In this document: in pieces, positions 35,812 to 44,166 of the stretch | Position numbering within the stretch: position 1 is the stretch's first letter | Layout of the letters: each line of letters starts with the position of its first letter | Origin: Pseudobacteriovorax sp. | GTDB taxonomy: Bacteria > Bdellovibrionota_B > Oligoflexia > Oligoflexales > Oligoflexaceae | DNA length: 64,000 nt | Assembly (NCBI GenBank): GCA_013215145.1 | Contig: JABSRP010000011.1 | Span: 62,001 to 126,000, forward strand | Direction of reading: 5' to 3' | Notes under the pieces: model-generated | Databases searched by the model: none | Told to the model about the DNA's origin: nothing | What the model saw: only the letters and a program-made list of their open reading frames with translations | Made by a program: the position numbers and the translations under genes

Positions 35812-38049
35812 ATGAAGATTCATCGTAGTATTAAAGTACTCTCGTGTTTTGCGATGCTGATGGGGCCATCATGGTATCAAGCTCACGGGGTTGTCCCCGA
35901 AGCCGAGTTTTTTAACCGTACGGCTACGTTTCCCGTATATTTGAATGGGGATATCACCGAAGAAAGTGCGGCGGAAATAGTAAGTGCCACTGACGATGGC
36001 ATGACACTGATATATACAGACAGCGAAAATGATCGTGTCGGGTTCGTTGATATTACTGACGCTAATAATCCTTTGCCAGCTGGAGTTCTAGATGTAGGTG
36101 GAGAGCCGACATCAGTAGCAACAGCAGGGGATTACGTACTTGTCGCAGTCAATACCTCGGAAGATTTTGTCAATGTCAGCGGTGATCTGGTCGTCATTTC
36201 ACTTGCTGATCGGAACATTGCTAGGCGTATCCCCTTATTAGGACAACCTGATTCCATTGCTGTTAGTCCAGATGGTCAGTATGCGGCCATCGCGATCGAA
36301 AATGAGCGAGATGAAGATTTGGGCGAAGGGCTTCCCAACCAAATGCCTGCTGGATTTATGACTATTATCTACTTAATAGGAACTCCAAAATCTTGGCAAA
36401 CGCGAGAGGTGGATTTGCTTGGGTTGGCTGAGGCTTTTCCTAACGATCCAGAGCCGGAGTATGTTGCGATCAATGAGTTGAATGTTGCCGTGGTCACACT
36501 CCAAGAAAACAATCATCTTGTGATTGTCGATCTTCCCTCTGGAAAAATCCTTAACGATTTTTCCGCTGGATTTGTCGACTTGGAAAACATCGATAACAAT
36601 GAGGACGGGTTGCTTTGCTTCAAAGATAATCTCCAAGGGATCCCACGTGAACCAGATGGTGTGACTTGGATCTCACCGTTTTCTTTCGCAACAGCTGATG
36701 AGGGAGATCTGTTTGGAGGTAGCCGCGGATTTACGATTTTTAGTATTTTCGGCGATATTCTTTACGAGGCTGAAGAAAGCAACGAATACCTAGCGGCAAG
36801 CATTGGTCATTACCCCGAAGATCGAGCTGAAAATAAAGGAGTCGAACCGGAAAACGTCTCCTTTGCTTCCTATGACGGAAGAGATATTTTATTTGTTGGT
36901 GCTGAGCGCGCTAACATCGTTTTTGCTTACGAACTAAATCAAAACCTAGAACCGGGCCTGATTCAAATTCTTCCAACATCAGTAGCTCCCGAAGGAATCC
37001 TGACGATTCCTCAGAGAAATCTGGTCGTGATTGCTGCGGAAAAAGATAGCAGAGATGATGGGTTTAGATCATCCTTATCTATCTTCGAGCTAGGAGCATC
37101 AGCACCAGATTATCCTACTCTTATTGCCGCAAATAATCAGAATGATCTGCCTATGAGTTGGGGGGCTCTATCTGGTCTTACTATCGAGGGTCAAACAGCT
37201 TACACTGTCGGCGATAGTGCCTTCGCGAAAAGCAGGATCTTCGAGATGGATCTTTCGCAGACCCCCGCTCTGATAACGTCTGAAATTCTACTTAAGGACA
37301 CCATGGGACTTATGAAAGACTTCGGTCAATTTAAAGTTCATACGGACATGGCAGTGGATCTTGATCTTGAGGGAATTACTCGCGATTCTGCAGGAAATTT
37401 TTGGCTAGTTACGGAAGGTGCTGGGTCGGTGAACGATTTGGATAGACCTGTGACGAAAGAAAATCTACTAATAAAGGCAAATGCTAACGGCGATATCGTC
37501 AAAATCATAAGGCTGCCGGCTGCCATAAACGCCACTCAGTCTCGTTTTGGTCTTGAAGGTATCAGCTATATGGAAACTATGGATGAAGCGCTACTGACAG
37601 TGATCTTTCAGAGGGAATGGCTCAATGATCCCAAAGGATCTGTCCGTATCGGCCAGTACAGCCTAACCGATGATACTTGGGCATTTGCCTTCTATCCTAT
37701 TGATCCTGTAGAATCCCCAAGAGGCGGTTGGGTTGGGTTATCTGATATCACTCCCACTGGTGAGGGAGCATTTGCAGTCATCGAACGAGATAATCAGTCT
37801 GGTGCTGATGCCAAGGTTAAGCGTATCTACGAGATTGATCTTGCCAATTTACGTGCAGAACAAAGTCCAAGAATTCTACAGAAGCGATTGATTGCTGATC
37901 TACTTCCGCTTTTAAGAAAAGAGTTTACCGCTGTTCCTGATAAAGTTGAAGGTTTGGCCAAAGCTGAGGACGGAGCTCTCTACATCTTAAATGATAATGA
38001 TGGTCTTGATGACAGCAGCGGTGAAACGCGGCTGCTAAAGATCAAATGA
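35812..38049 (+). CDS. Secreted phytase-like/esterase-like propeller protein
   Basis: A 745-residue exported protein with a signal peptide in the first 25 residues. The N-terminal two thirds are propeller repeats with LVIVD-like and choice-of-anchor-I-like strands ('GQPDSIAVSPDGQYAAIA', 'PEGILTIPQRNLVVIAAE'). The C-terminal third (about 440-745) has 'DLDLEGITRDSAGNFWLVTE' and 'KVEGLAKAEDGALYILND', the hallmarks of the phytase-like esterase domain (pfam13449 from memory). It probably acts at the cell surface or in the medium on phosphate esters, but this is not proven. A terminator follows the stop. Confidence 0.75.
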   Translation: MKIHRSIKVLSCFAMLMGPSWYQAHGVVPEAEFFNRTATFPVYLNGDITEESAAEIVSATDDGMTLIYTDSENDRVGFVDITDANNPLPAGVLDVGGEPTSVATAGDYVLVAVNTSEDFVNVSGDLVVISLADRNIARRIPLLGQPDSIAVSPDGQYAAIAIENERDEDLGEGLPNQMPAGFMTIIYLIGTPKSWQTREVDLLGLAEAFPNDPEPEYVAINELNVAVVTLQENNHLVIVDLPSGKILNDFSAGFVDLENIDNNEDGLLCFKDNLQGIPREPDGVTWISPFSFATADEGDLFGGSRGFTIFSIFGDILYEAEESNEYLAASIGHYPEDRAENKGVEPENVSFASYDGRDILFVGAERANIVFAYELNQNLEPGLIQILPTSVAPEGILTIPQRNLVVIAAEKDSRDDGFRSSLSIFELGASAPDYPTLIAANNQNDLPMSWGALSGLTIEGQTAYTVGDSAFAKSRIFEMDLSQTPALITSEILLKDTMGLMKDFGQFKVHTDMAVDLDLEGITRDSAGNFWLVTEGAGSVNDLDRPVTKENLLIKANANGDIVKIIRLPAAINATQSRFGLEGISYMETMDEALLTVIFQREWLNDPKGSVRIGQYSLTDDTWAFAFYPIDPVESPRGGWVGLSDITPTGEGAFAVIERDNQSGADAKVKRIYEIDLANLRAEQSPRILQKRLIADLLPLLRKEFTAVPDKVEGLAKAEDGALYILNDNDGLDDSSGETRLLKIK

Positions 38050-38070
38050 TACACCGAGATTGAAATTTGA

Positions 38071-38098
38071 AATCACCAGGATTCCACTGGTGGTTTTC
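38071..38098 (+). terminator. Terminator after the phytase-like gene
   Basis: CACCAG and CTGGTG pair over 6 bp, extended by A-T and one G-U pair to about 10 bp, followed by GGTTTTC. Confidence 0.6.
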
Positions 38099-38121
38099 TA
38101 ATGAATTTCGGCCTTAATATC

Positions 38122-39105
38122 TTAGAAAAATGGAATTGGCCACAGCTCGATATCACTATCCTTAATAGGCTCTCCCGCAAATTTAGAAAAACGCTCTAGA
38201 TTAACGATAGACTTGTTATCGCAAGTAGGGACGTGGGACACTAGCTGGTCACAGGTAGCTTTAACCACAAACAAGGGGTTGCTACCGGGCTCGTCAGGGG
38301 CAGGAGTGTGCAGAACCTCGTAGTCGAAGGTGAAGTCTCCCAATTCCTCGTAGTTGGTCCCCTCAACGCGAGATTGCTCGACAAATAAGGGTAGGATCTT
38401 ATCTCTGCTACTAACGTGGTAAGCAATTTTCTTGTGGATTTCGGAATCCGAGATCACAGGCCAATCGATATCATCTGGGTGAATCGGCGCAATCGGTTGT
38501 TTGGAGAAGGCGCGAATTCTGGAAAGGCTCGCTAAAGCAGCTTTTCGCACAGCTTCGGAAAGATTATCGTGCACAGATGATTCAACTAGAACTCCCTGTT
38601 TTTTATCATCGGGAACCGCCGCAATCACCACAACGAAAGGATCCAAGGTACGAAGGAGGCCTATTTTTAGGGAGAATCGATGCCGATTAGCATACATATC
38701 GATTTTCGCAATCAAGCGATCCTGTTTTGCCTGATCGGTCATATCAATCCAGGGCGTTTGGGTCAGGTAATGGGAGAATAAGCAGTCCATCTTTACCAGC
38801 TCCTGGCTTGCCGCCTTCTCGGCCAACTCCTTGTGGAAGTGGCAGGCGATTCCCTTATATCCCGGAGGTAGGTCCAAATCACTGGTCGTTTTGTCCTCGA
38901 CATAACGTGCTATCGCTTTGGTTAAAGCGATGGATTTATCGATATGGATTCCATTAAACGAGGCCGATTGGCTTACAGCACGAAACTCAAATAATGGTTC
39001 GTGCATCTCGCCGTCCCAGGGAACTTGGCGAAACTTAAGGTCTTTAATAGATCCAGCAAATTCTAACAGGGATTTCAGTTTTCTAGAATTGTTCGGTTTT
39101 GACAT
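38122..39105 (-). CDS. YcaO-like protein, divergent
   Basis: A 327-residue cytoplasmic protein with the overall pattern of a YcaO domain. A first helix region 'DKSIALTKAIARYVED' is followed by 'GYKGIACHFHKELAEKAA' and 'SQELVKMDCLFSHYL', matching the SxGxA...ELIERDA region. In the last motif one acidic ATP/Mg contact is Lys here (ELVKMD). The C terminus ends 'LWPIPFF', close to the usual PHPFP end. YcaO enzymes activate peptide or thioamide carbonyls with ATP. No precursor peptide or partner dehydrogenase is beside it, and substitutions suggest an unusual or lost activity. Classification is by eye. Confidence 0.5.
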   Translation of the reverse strand: MSKPNNSRKLKSLLEFAGSIKDLKFRQVPWDGEMHEPLFEFRAVSQSASFNGIHIDKSIALTKAIARYVEDKTTSDLDLPPGYKGIACHFHKELAEKAASQELVKMDCLFSHYLTQTPWIDMTDQAKQDRLIAKIDMYANRHRFSLKIGLLRTLDPFVVVIAAVPDDKKQGVLVESSVHDNLSEAVRKAALASLSRIRAFSKQPIAPIHPDDIDWPVISDSEIHKKIAYHVSSRDKILPLFVEQSRVEGTNYEELGDFTFDYEVLHTPAPDEPGSNPLFVVKATCDQLVSHVPTCDNKSIVNLERFSKFAGEPIKDSDIELWPIPFF

Positions 39106-39265
39106 GCAGGCTTTCCGTCAACTTTCCTAACTAAGGCGTTTATAAGACATTACTCTATGGCTGATATCATTGCTTCGTGTTTGAGACAAAGGCAAATTGT
39201 GACTTCAGCTGAATATTTCTAGGTCCTTTAAGCAGTCTTTATGACGCTTTTTACCAACCACGGGC

Positions 39266-40270
39266 TTAGCCCTTATCAGTTCTGGCATTTTGATAGCTTT
39301 CTCTCAATTTTTCAAACCCCTCTACCATACTCACTTTTGGTGTGTACCGGAGATCCTGTCTTACCTGTTTGCTTGAGAACCAATGGGACGTAGCTAACTG
39401 TTTGACGACGAACTTGGTCAAGGGAGGCTCCTTTCGAATCTGTAGCAAACCATAAACAAACTCCAAGGCTCCTCCAACTAGAAGGGCAATCCCATAGGAT
39501 ATTCGTTTGTTTAGTGGCTTCAAGCCGGCGCTCGCCAGGATAGTATTGATCAGCTTTTCTGTAGGCCAGGGCTCTTGATTGGTGATGAAATAAGCCTTGC
39601 CATTAATCGCTGCCTCTGGTTTTAGTTGGTCCAAAGCTTGGATATGAGCTGCTGCTGCATTATCGATGAAAACAGCGTCGACCTTAGCACTAGATCGTCC
39701 AATAAACCTAAGTTTGCCTGCCTGATAGGACTTTATGAGTCGTGGTGCTAAATGATTATCGCCGGGCCCCCATATCAAGTGAGGCCTTAGTGAAGTGACA
39801 GATAATGAAGGGGACTTCGCGTTTAAAACCAGACGCTCTGCTTCAGCTTTAGTTTTTGGATAATGTGCATCGTAGGTCTGAGGATAAGGGGCGCTTTCAT
39901 CAATGCCTTCTTGATCATCGCCTCCAAATACAACACTTGGTGAGCTAGTATAGACGAGTTTTGGTACCTTCAATAGCTGGCAGGCATTGACGACGTTTTT
40001 GGTGCCAACGACATTAGCTTCGTAGTACTCGCGATAAGCTCCCCAAACCCCAGCTTTGGCTGCTGTGTGAATAACAGCATCACAACCTTCCATAGCTTTT
40101 TTAACGAGATTAAAATTAGCTATGCTCCCGCGAAAGCAGGTGACTCCGGGTTGTTCCAGTTCAGGGTACCGCCCACGATTGATGGTATGAACTTCGTCCC
40201 CTCTAGCGAGCAGGAGTTTTACAATAGCCGACCCTAGGAAACCGCCGCCGCCGGTTACAAAAACCTTCAA
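39266..40270 (-). CDS. oleD: OleD, NAD(P)-dependent 2-alkyl-3-ketoalkanoic acid reductase
   Basis: A 334-residue extended short-chain dehydrogenase. The start is the TTG at 40270, which overlaps the oleC stop as TTGA and has AAGGA upstream. The Rossmann motif 'VTGGGGFLGSAIV' is at the N terminus, and the catalytic 'YTSSPSVVFGG' and YPKTK (YxxxK) follow. OleD reduces the 2-alkyl-3-keto acid made by OleA to the beta-hydroxy acid used by OleC. It is the last gene of the oleABCD operon. Confidence 0.88.
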   Translation of the reverse strand: MKVFVTGGGGFLGSAIVKLLLARGDEVHTINRGRYPELEQPGVTCFRGSIANFNLVKKAMEGCDAVIHTAAKAGVWGAYREYYEANVVGTKNVVNACQLLKVPKLVYTSSPSVVFGGDDQEGIDESAPYPQTYDAHYPKTKAEAERLVLNAKSPSLSVTSLRPHLIWGPGDNHLAPRLIKSYQAGKLRFIGRSSAKVDAVFIDNAAAAHIQALDQLKPEAAINGKAYFITNQEPWPTEKLINTILASAGLKPLNKRISYGIALLVGGALEFVYGLLQIRKEPPLTKFVVKQLATSHWFSSKQVRQDLRYTPKVSMVEGFEKLRESYQNARTDKG

Positions 40271-41919
40271 TGTCTTATTTCCTTTTCTGCCCAAATGGCA
40301 AGTTTCTCACGAAATATTTTAGAGTTGTGCCTGATATCTACGGGAAAGCTTTTGTGAAACAAAACGCGATTGATATCTTTAGTTTCGGGAAACTTTTTGC
40401 CCTCGTTCAATAGCTCTTCTGTTAGTTTTTGCCTTCTTTGTTTGCTCAAAGGCACTAGTGTCTCGACACAAAGAACTGGGGATTTGTATTTTCCTGTTCT
40501 AGATAAGCCTACTATAGCGCTACGAGAGACATCTTTGTTCTGATTGAAGATAGACTCTCCGGGAATGGTGTAGATATCACGCCCAGGTTCTACTGCGACA
40601 CGATGAGTTTTGCGGCCGCAAAACCATAATCGGCCTTCAGAGTCGAGGTAGCCTAGGTCACCCATGCGGTGAACGGTACGTCCAGAGTCATCAATTTTCG
40701 CCAGTAAGTTCGCCTGTGGTCTTCCGAAATATGAGGCTGTCACTTGAGGACCTAAGACGGTGATCTCTCCGATTTCGCCTTGAGAGCAGAGTAAATCATC
40801 TGACCACGTATCGATAGGTTCATCGGTCACTCGAATGATTCTGACTTTAATGGAAGGTACGGGATGCCCGACGCAAACTCCTGAACCAGTCGCAGTCCGT
40901 TTTTGTATGTCGCTGTGAAGTAGAGAGTCACTCGAGGTGATGGCAACGGGCAATGATTCTGTAGCGCCATAAGGTGTATAGATAGGACAAGACTCCGGCA
41001 AAATAGCCTTAAGGGCCGTCATAGTGCTAGCGGGAACTGGCGCTCCAGCCGAAATCACACGGCGTAAGCTTGTAAAACTTTTGTCTGCACTACTACTATG
41101 TTGGCTTAGTTTCTTTAGGAGTGCAGGGGAACCAAACATATTTGTAACCTGGAAGGTCTTAGCCGCGAGAAAGATCTTATGCGGATCGACCTGGGCTGGC
41201 CTGGTAAAATCCATTTCTGGGATAACCGCCGTCATTCCTAAGGCAGGAGCAAACAAAGCAAATAGTGGGAAGGTGCAAAGATCGATTTCCCCTGGTTCGA
41301 TGTCAAACGCCCGGCCGAGAGCGTCAATCTGAGCGCGAAAGTTCTCATGAGTGTAAATCGCCCCCTTGGGTATCCCAGTACTGCCGCTAGTGAAAAGTAT
41401 AGCAGCGATGTCTGGCAGTGACTTTGGCAATGTTGTAGAGCTTTCTGTGCGTCCCCTAGCACTTGCTTTGGCGAAAGAATCAGTACATCCGAAGAGGTTT
41501 TTTCCAACCGTCAAGGTCTTCTTCCACTTGCCGGGTCGCCAGCGAAGGATATGTCGTGCCAAGTGGGCCTTATTGATCCCCATAAAATAGTCTGGATCGG
41601 CCTCTTCGATACACTTACCAAAATTTTTAACACCTATGCCTGGATCAATAAACACAGGAGCAATATTGGCGCGAAACAAGGCAAACGTGCAGATAAAGAG
41701 CTCGAGGGAAGGGGGAATCATCATGGCCGCTCGCGTTCCGGGAGCGTATCCCGACTGTAAAAGGCCTCTTGCTAACTCATCGGCTCTACTGTCAAGATCC
41801 TCGTAGGTAATATGAGAATGGCGCATATGGCCAAGACTATCACGCCCCTTAGTTACGACGATCGCCTTTTGCTTTGGGTGTTTTAGGGCCATACGCTTGA
41901 GGTGATCTGCAATGTTCAC
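40267..41919 (-). CDS. oleC: OleC, beta-lactone synthetase (AMP-forming ligase family)
   Basis: A 550-residue ANL-superfamily enzyme. The P-loop 'TSGSTGIPKG' is at 177-186, 'YTPYGATESLPVAI' follows, and 'RMGDLGYLDSEGRLWFCGR' is the hinge region. OleC adenylates the beta-hydroxy acid and closes it to a cis-beta-lactone. It overlaps oleD by the TTGA junction and lies 12 bases after oleB. Its length matches known OleC proteins. Confidence 0.9.
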   Translation of the reverse strand: MNIADHLKRMALKHPKQKAIVVTKGRDSLGHMRHSHITYEDLDSRADELARGLLQSGYAPGTRAAMMIPPSLELFICTFALFRANIAPVFIDPGIGVKNFGKCIEEADPDYFMGINKAHLARHILRWRPGKWKKTLTVGKNLFGCTDSFAKASARGRTESSTTLPKSLPDIAAILFTSGSTGIPKGAIYTHENFRAQIDALGRAFDIEPGEIDLCTFPLFALFAPALGMTAVIPEMDFTRPAQVDPHKIFLAAKTFQVTNMFGSPALLKKLSQHSSSADKSFTSLRRVISAGAPVPASTMTALKAILPESCPIYTPYGATESLPVAITSSDSLLHSDIQKRTATGSGVCVGHPVPSIKVRIIRVTDEPIDTWSDDLLCSQGEIGEITVLGPQVTASYFGRPQANLLAKIDDSGRTVHRMGDLGYLDSEGRLWFCGRKTHRVAVEPGRDIYTIPGESIFNQNKDVSRSAIVGLSRTGKYKSPVLCVETLVPLSKQRRQKLTEELLNEGKKFPETKDINRVLFHKSFPVDIRHNSKIFREKLAIWAEKEIRH

Positions 41920-41931
41920 AAAGTCTTCCTC

Positions 41932-42807
41932 CTAATGACGGACAAAACTGTGCATGCGTTCTACGATATCATCGTGAGAATCTTCTACGACGAAGTGACC
42001 TGAATCAGGGTAGGTATGAACCTCAGCATGAGGAAAGTACTCGCGCCACCTGGTTAGAAATTTGTCGTCGAACACAAAGTCTTTCTCGCCCCAAAGGATC
42101 AACAAGGGTTTGTCAGACAGGGTTGATAACCTCTTTTCTACGTCATTCACGACGGACCAAGCTTGATCGTCTTTCGTCAAAGGGATGTCTTTGACAAACC
42201 TGTGGACAGCGAGTCGATTCTTCCAGTTATTATAAGGTGCTAGGTACCCGCGTTTTTCTTCGGCCGACAGACTCTTTTTTGTACAGCAGGTTAGGGTTGC
42301 CCCCTTGCTGAATGCATTGAAGCCCCTTACGAGGATCTCACCAAGAAGGCCTGTTCGACACATTCTAATAGACATCGGCAACTGCAACCCTTTGGGATTA
42401 TGAAATGCTGCGGTGTTAAATACCACGAGGCTCTTGATAAGCTCAGGAAACCTTGTGGCAAAGGTAAATCCAATCATGCCACCCCAATCATGGACAACTA
42501 ATGTGATATCTTTGAGGCCCAATGACGTCACAAGGCTTTCCAGGTCTTGAACGCGTCTCTCTAACGTGAAGTCGTACTGGGAGTCATCGGGCTTCTCGCT
42601 GAGTCCACAACCGATATGATCTGGTGCGATCACTCGATGGCTGGTGCTGAACTCTTTGATTAAGTTCCGGTAGTAGAAGGACCATGTGGGGTTGCCATGA
42701 ATCATCAGGATGGGATCGCCTTCGCCTTCATCCACGTAGTGCATACGATGGGAGTCGACGACGTGATACTGCGGTTGAAACGGATACATTTCCTTTGAGA
42801 CTACCAT
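41932..42807 (-). CDS. oleB: OleB, beta-lactone decarboxylase (alpha/beta hydrolase)
   Basis: A 291-residue alpha/beta hydrolase of the haloalkane-dehalogenase-like group. The motif 'IHGNPTWSFYYRNL' forms the oxyanion region, and 'VVHDWGGMIGF' has nucleophile Asp107 with the following Trp. 'DSGHFVVED' has the catalytic His at about 271. OleB opens the beta-lactone and releases CO2 to give the cis-olefin. The ATG is preceded by a G-rich ribosome site, and its start overlaps the oleA end by 7 bases. Confidence 0.88.
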   Translation of the reverse strand: MVVSKEMYPFQPQYHVVDSHRMHYVDEGEGDPILMIHGNPTWSFYYRNLIKEFSTSHRVIAPDHIGCGLSEKPDDSQYDFTLERRVQDLESLVTSLGLKDITLVVHDWGGMIGFTFATRFPELIKSLVVFNTAAFHNPKGLQLPMSIRMCRTGLLGEILVRGFNAFSKGATLTCCTKKSLSAEEKRGYLAPYNNWKNRLAVHRFVKDIPLTKDDQAWSVVNDVEKRLSTLSDKPLLILWGEKDFVFDDKFLTRWREYFPHAEVHTYPDSGHFVVEDSHDDIVERMHSFVRH

Positions 42808-43844
42808 TCCACCCCCAACATTAGGCAGTTAAGCCCAGAGCCAATGCCAAGAAATCCCACGCGATCTCCTTTAACCAAAAAGTTTTGTTCTGCAGCGATC
42901 GCGGCCGTAAGAGGTAGCGACACCGTACCCATGTTACCTAGGCGATCAAAGGTAGGAAAGTCTATGGCTTCGGGAAGCCCTAAGGCCTTTAGAATACTGG
43001 ACCTGTGCCCTTTGCTCACTTGATGGGATATGGTTTTATCAATGGCCTCGTGGGCCCATTTTAACTCAGCTAAAAGAGCCTGCCATGTGTTGATACCAAG
43101 CTGGACACCGTACTTCATGACGTTGACTGCGTCGGTCATAAGGAATTGTTCCAGAACTTTTTCGGGAAGCCTTCGGACTCCCCAGCGACACAACTCATGA
43201 TGGCGAGTATCACTGCGATTAGCGCCACCGATAAGTCGATGACCGAGGCCTTGGCCCTTGGCTTCGCTGGATAGGACAATCGCAACGGCTCCTGATCCGC
43301 CTGTAAGTGTTGCGAGGGTCTCTTTAAAAAAGTCAATATTTCGATTTGCCAACATCTTTTGAATCGTATCTTCGTTGATTTCTCTGGCGGACTCGCAAGA
43401 TACCACCATGCCGACATCTACCTGACCCAGCTCAATGCGGTTAGCTATTTCGATGATTCCATTGAGAACCCCAAGGCATGCGTTACTAAGATCGTAAACC
43501 ATCGCCTGATCTTTCAGTCCGAGTTTATGGGCTACTCGACAGGCAGTGGCCGGTTCGTAGTAATCACGACAAACGCCCGCGTAGATCAAGATATCGACAT
43601 CTTCGCGGCTATAGGGAGTGCTACGGAGGGCATTCTCGGCTGCTACAGTAGCACCATCAGAGACTTGAAAGTTCTCCGGCCACCAACGACGCTCTTTGAT
43701 CCCAGTCAAAAACTCGAGTTGGCCCTTAGGAACGCGAAGGCTTTCATAAACAGGTTGGATTCGTTCTTCAATCTCTTTTGTTGATATCACCGTGTCAGGA
43801 AGGTGGTAACCAATCGCATCCAAATAGACATTTTTATATCTCAT
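42801..43844 (-). CDS. oleA: OleA, head-to-head thiolase-type condensing enzyme
   Basis: A 347-residue thiolase-superfamily protein resembling FabH but of the OleA type. The active site is Cys123 in 'DLSNACLGVLNG', with Glu97 in 'YYEPATACR' 26 residues earlier, the same spacing as Cys143/Glu117 of Xanthomonas OleA. His274 and Asn304 are 30 residues apart, again as in OleA. It condenses two acyl thioesters without decarboxylation to a 2-alkyl-3-keto acid. It is the first gene of the operon and diverges from pfaD. The usual substrates are acyl-CoAs; here the neighbouring Pfa synthase suggests polyunsaturated chains. Confidence 0.9.
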   Translation of the reverse strand: MRYKNVYLDAIGYHLPDTVISTKEIEERIQPVYESLRVPKGQLEFLTGIKERRWWPENFQVSDGATVAAENALRSTPYSREDVDILIYAGVCRDYYEPATACRVAHKLGLKDQAMVYDLSNACLGVLNGIIEIANRIELGQVDVGMVVSCESAREINEDTIQKMLANRNIDFFKETLATLTGGSGAVAIVLSSEAKGQGLGHRLIGGANRSDTRHHELCRWGVRRLPEKVLEQFLMTDAVNVMKYGVQLGINTWQALLAELKWAHEAIDKTISHQVSKGHRSSILKALGLPEAIDFPTFDRLGNMGTVSLPLTAAIAAEQNFLVKGDRVGFLGIGSGLNCLMLGVEW

Positions 43845-44144
43845 AGACTCCCCAAAATGCGCCGTATGGTCTAATCTCGACGCATCGTAACCAGAACTTA
43901 CTGCAACTTAGTCCTTCATAGTGCAACAACTTGGCCAGCTAATCATGCTTTTTTTGCTCAAATTGACGACCCGCAGGTCTTCGACCCTAACATTCGACGT
44001 CGCGCGAGAATAAATCAAGCTCTTTTGCCTTTACTGCTACGATTCGACGCAAGGGTTGTATCGTAAATGTTTTTTAAAAGCTAGGAGGAGCCGTTTGCAG
44101 CAGAGTTTTTTAGCTTCTCCAACAAAAACCTGCGTGATAACCTT
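43845..44144. promoter_or_regulatory. Divergent ole/pfa intergenic region
   Basis: A 300-base region that must hold promoters for both operons. The sequence TCGAC occurs four times on the plus strand, at 43877, 43981, 43994 and 44044, three of them as TCGACG. An 8-bp palindrome CGACGTCG lies at 43995-44002. This clustering suggests a common regulator site. No -10/-35 pair was strong enough to name. Confidence 0.5.
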
Positions 44145-44166
44145 ATGGCCGTCGATTTACAGGTAA
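44095..44166 (+). other. Possible 23-codon leader ORF overlapping the pfaD start
   Basis: The strong ribosome site AGGAGGAG (44083-44090) has no start in the pfaD frame nearby. A TTG at 44095, 4 bases after it, opens a 23-codon frame that ends at TAA 44164-44166, 19 bases inside pfaD. The pfaD ATG at 44145 has no good ribosome site of its own. Translational coupling through the leader is possible. A sequence error near the start is an alternative. Confidence 0.35.

Noticed and set aside
39262-39272. GGGC/GCCC hairpin at the oleD stop as terminator
   Set aside because: Only a 4-bp stem with no T-tract on the minus strand.
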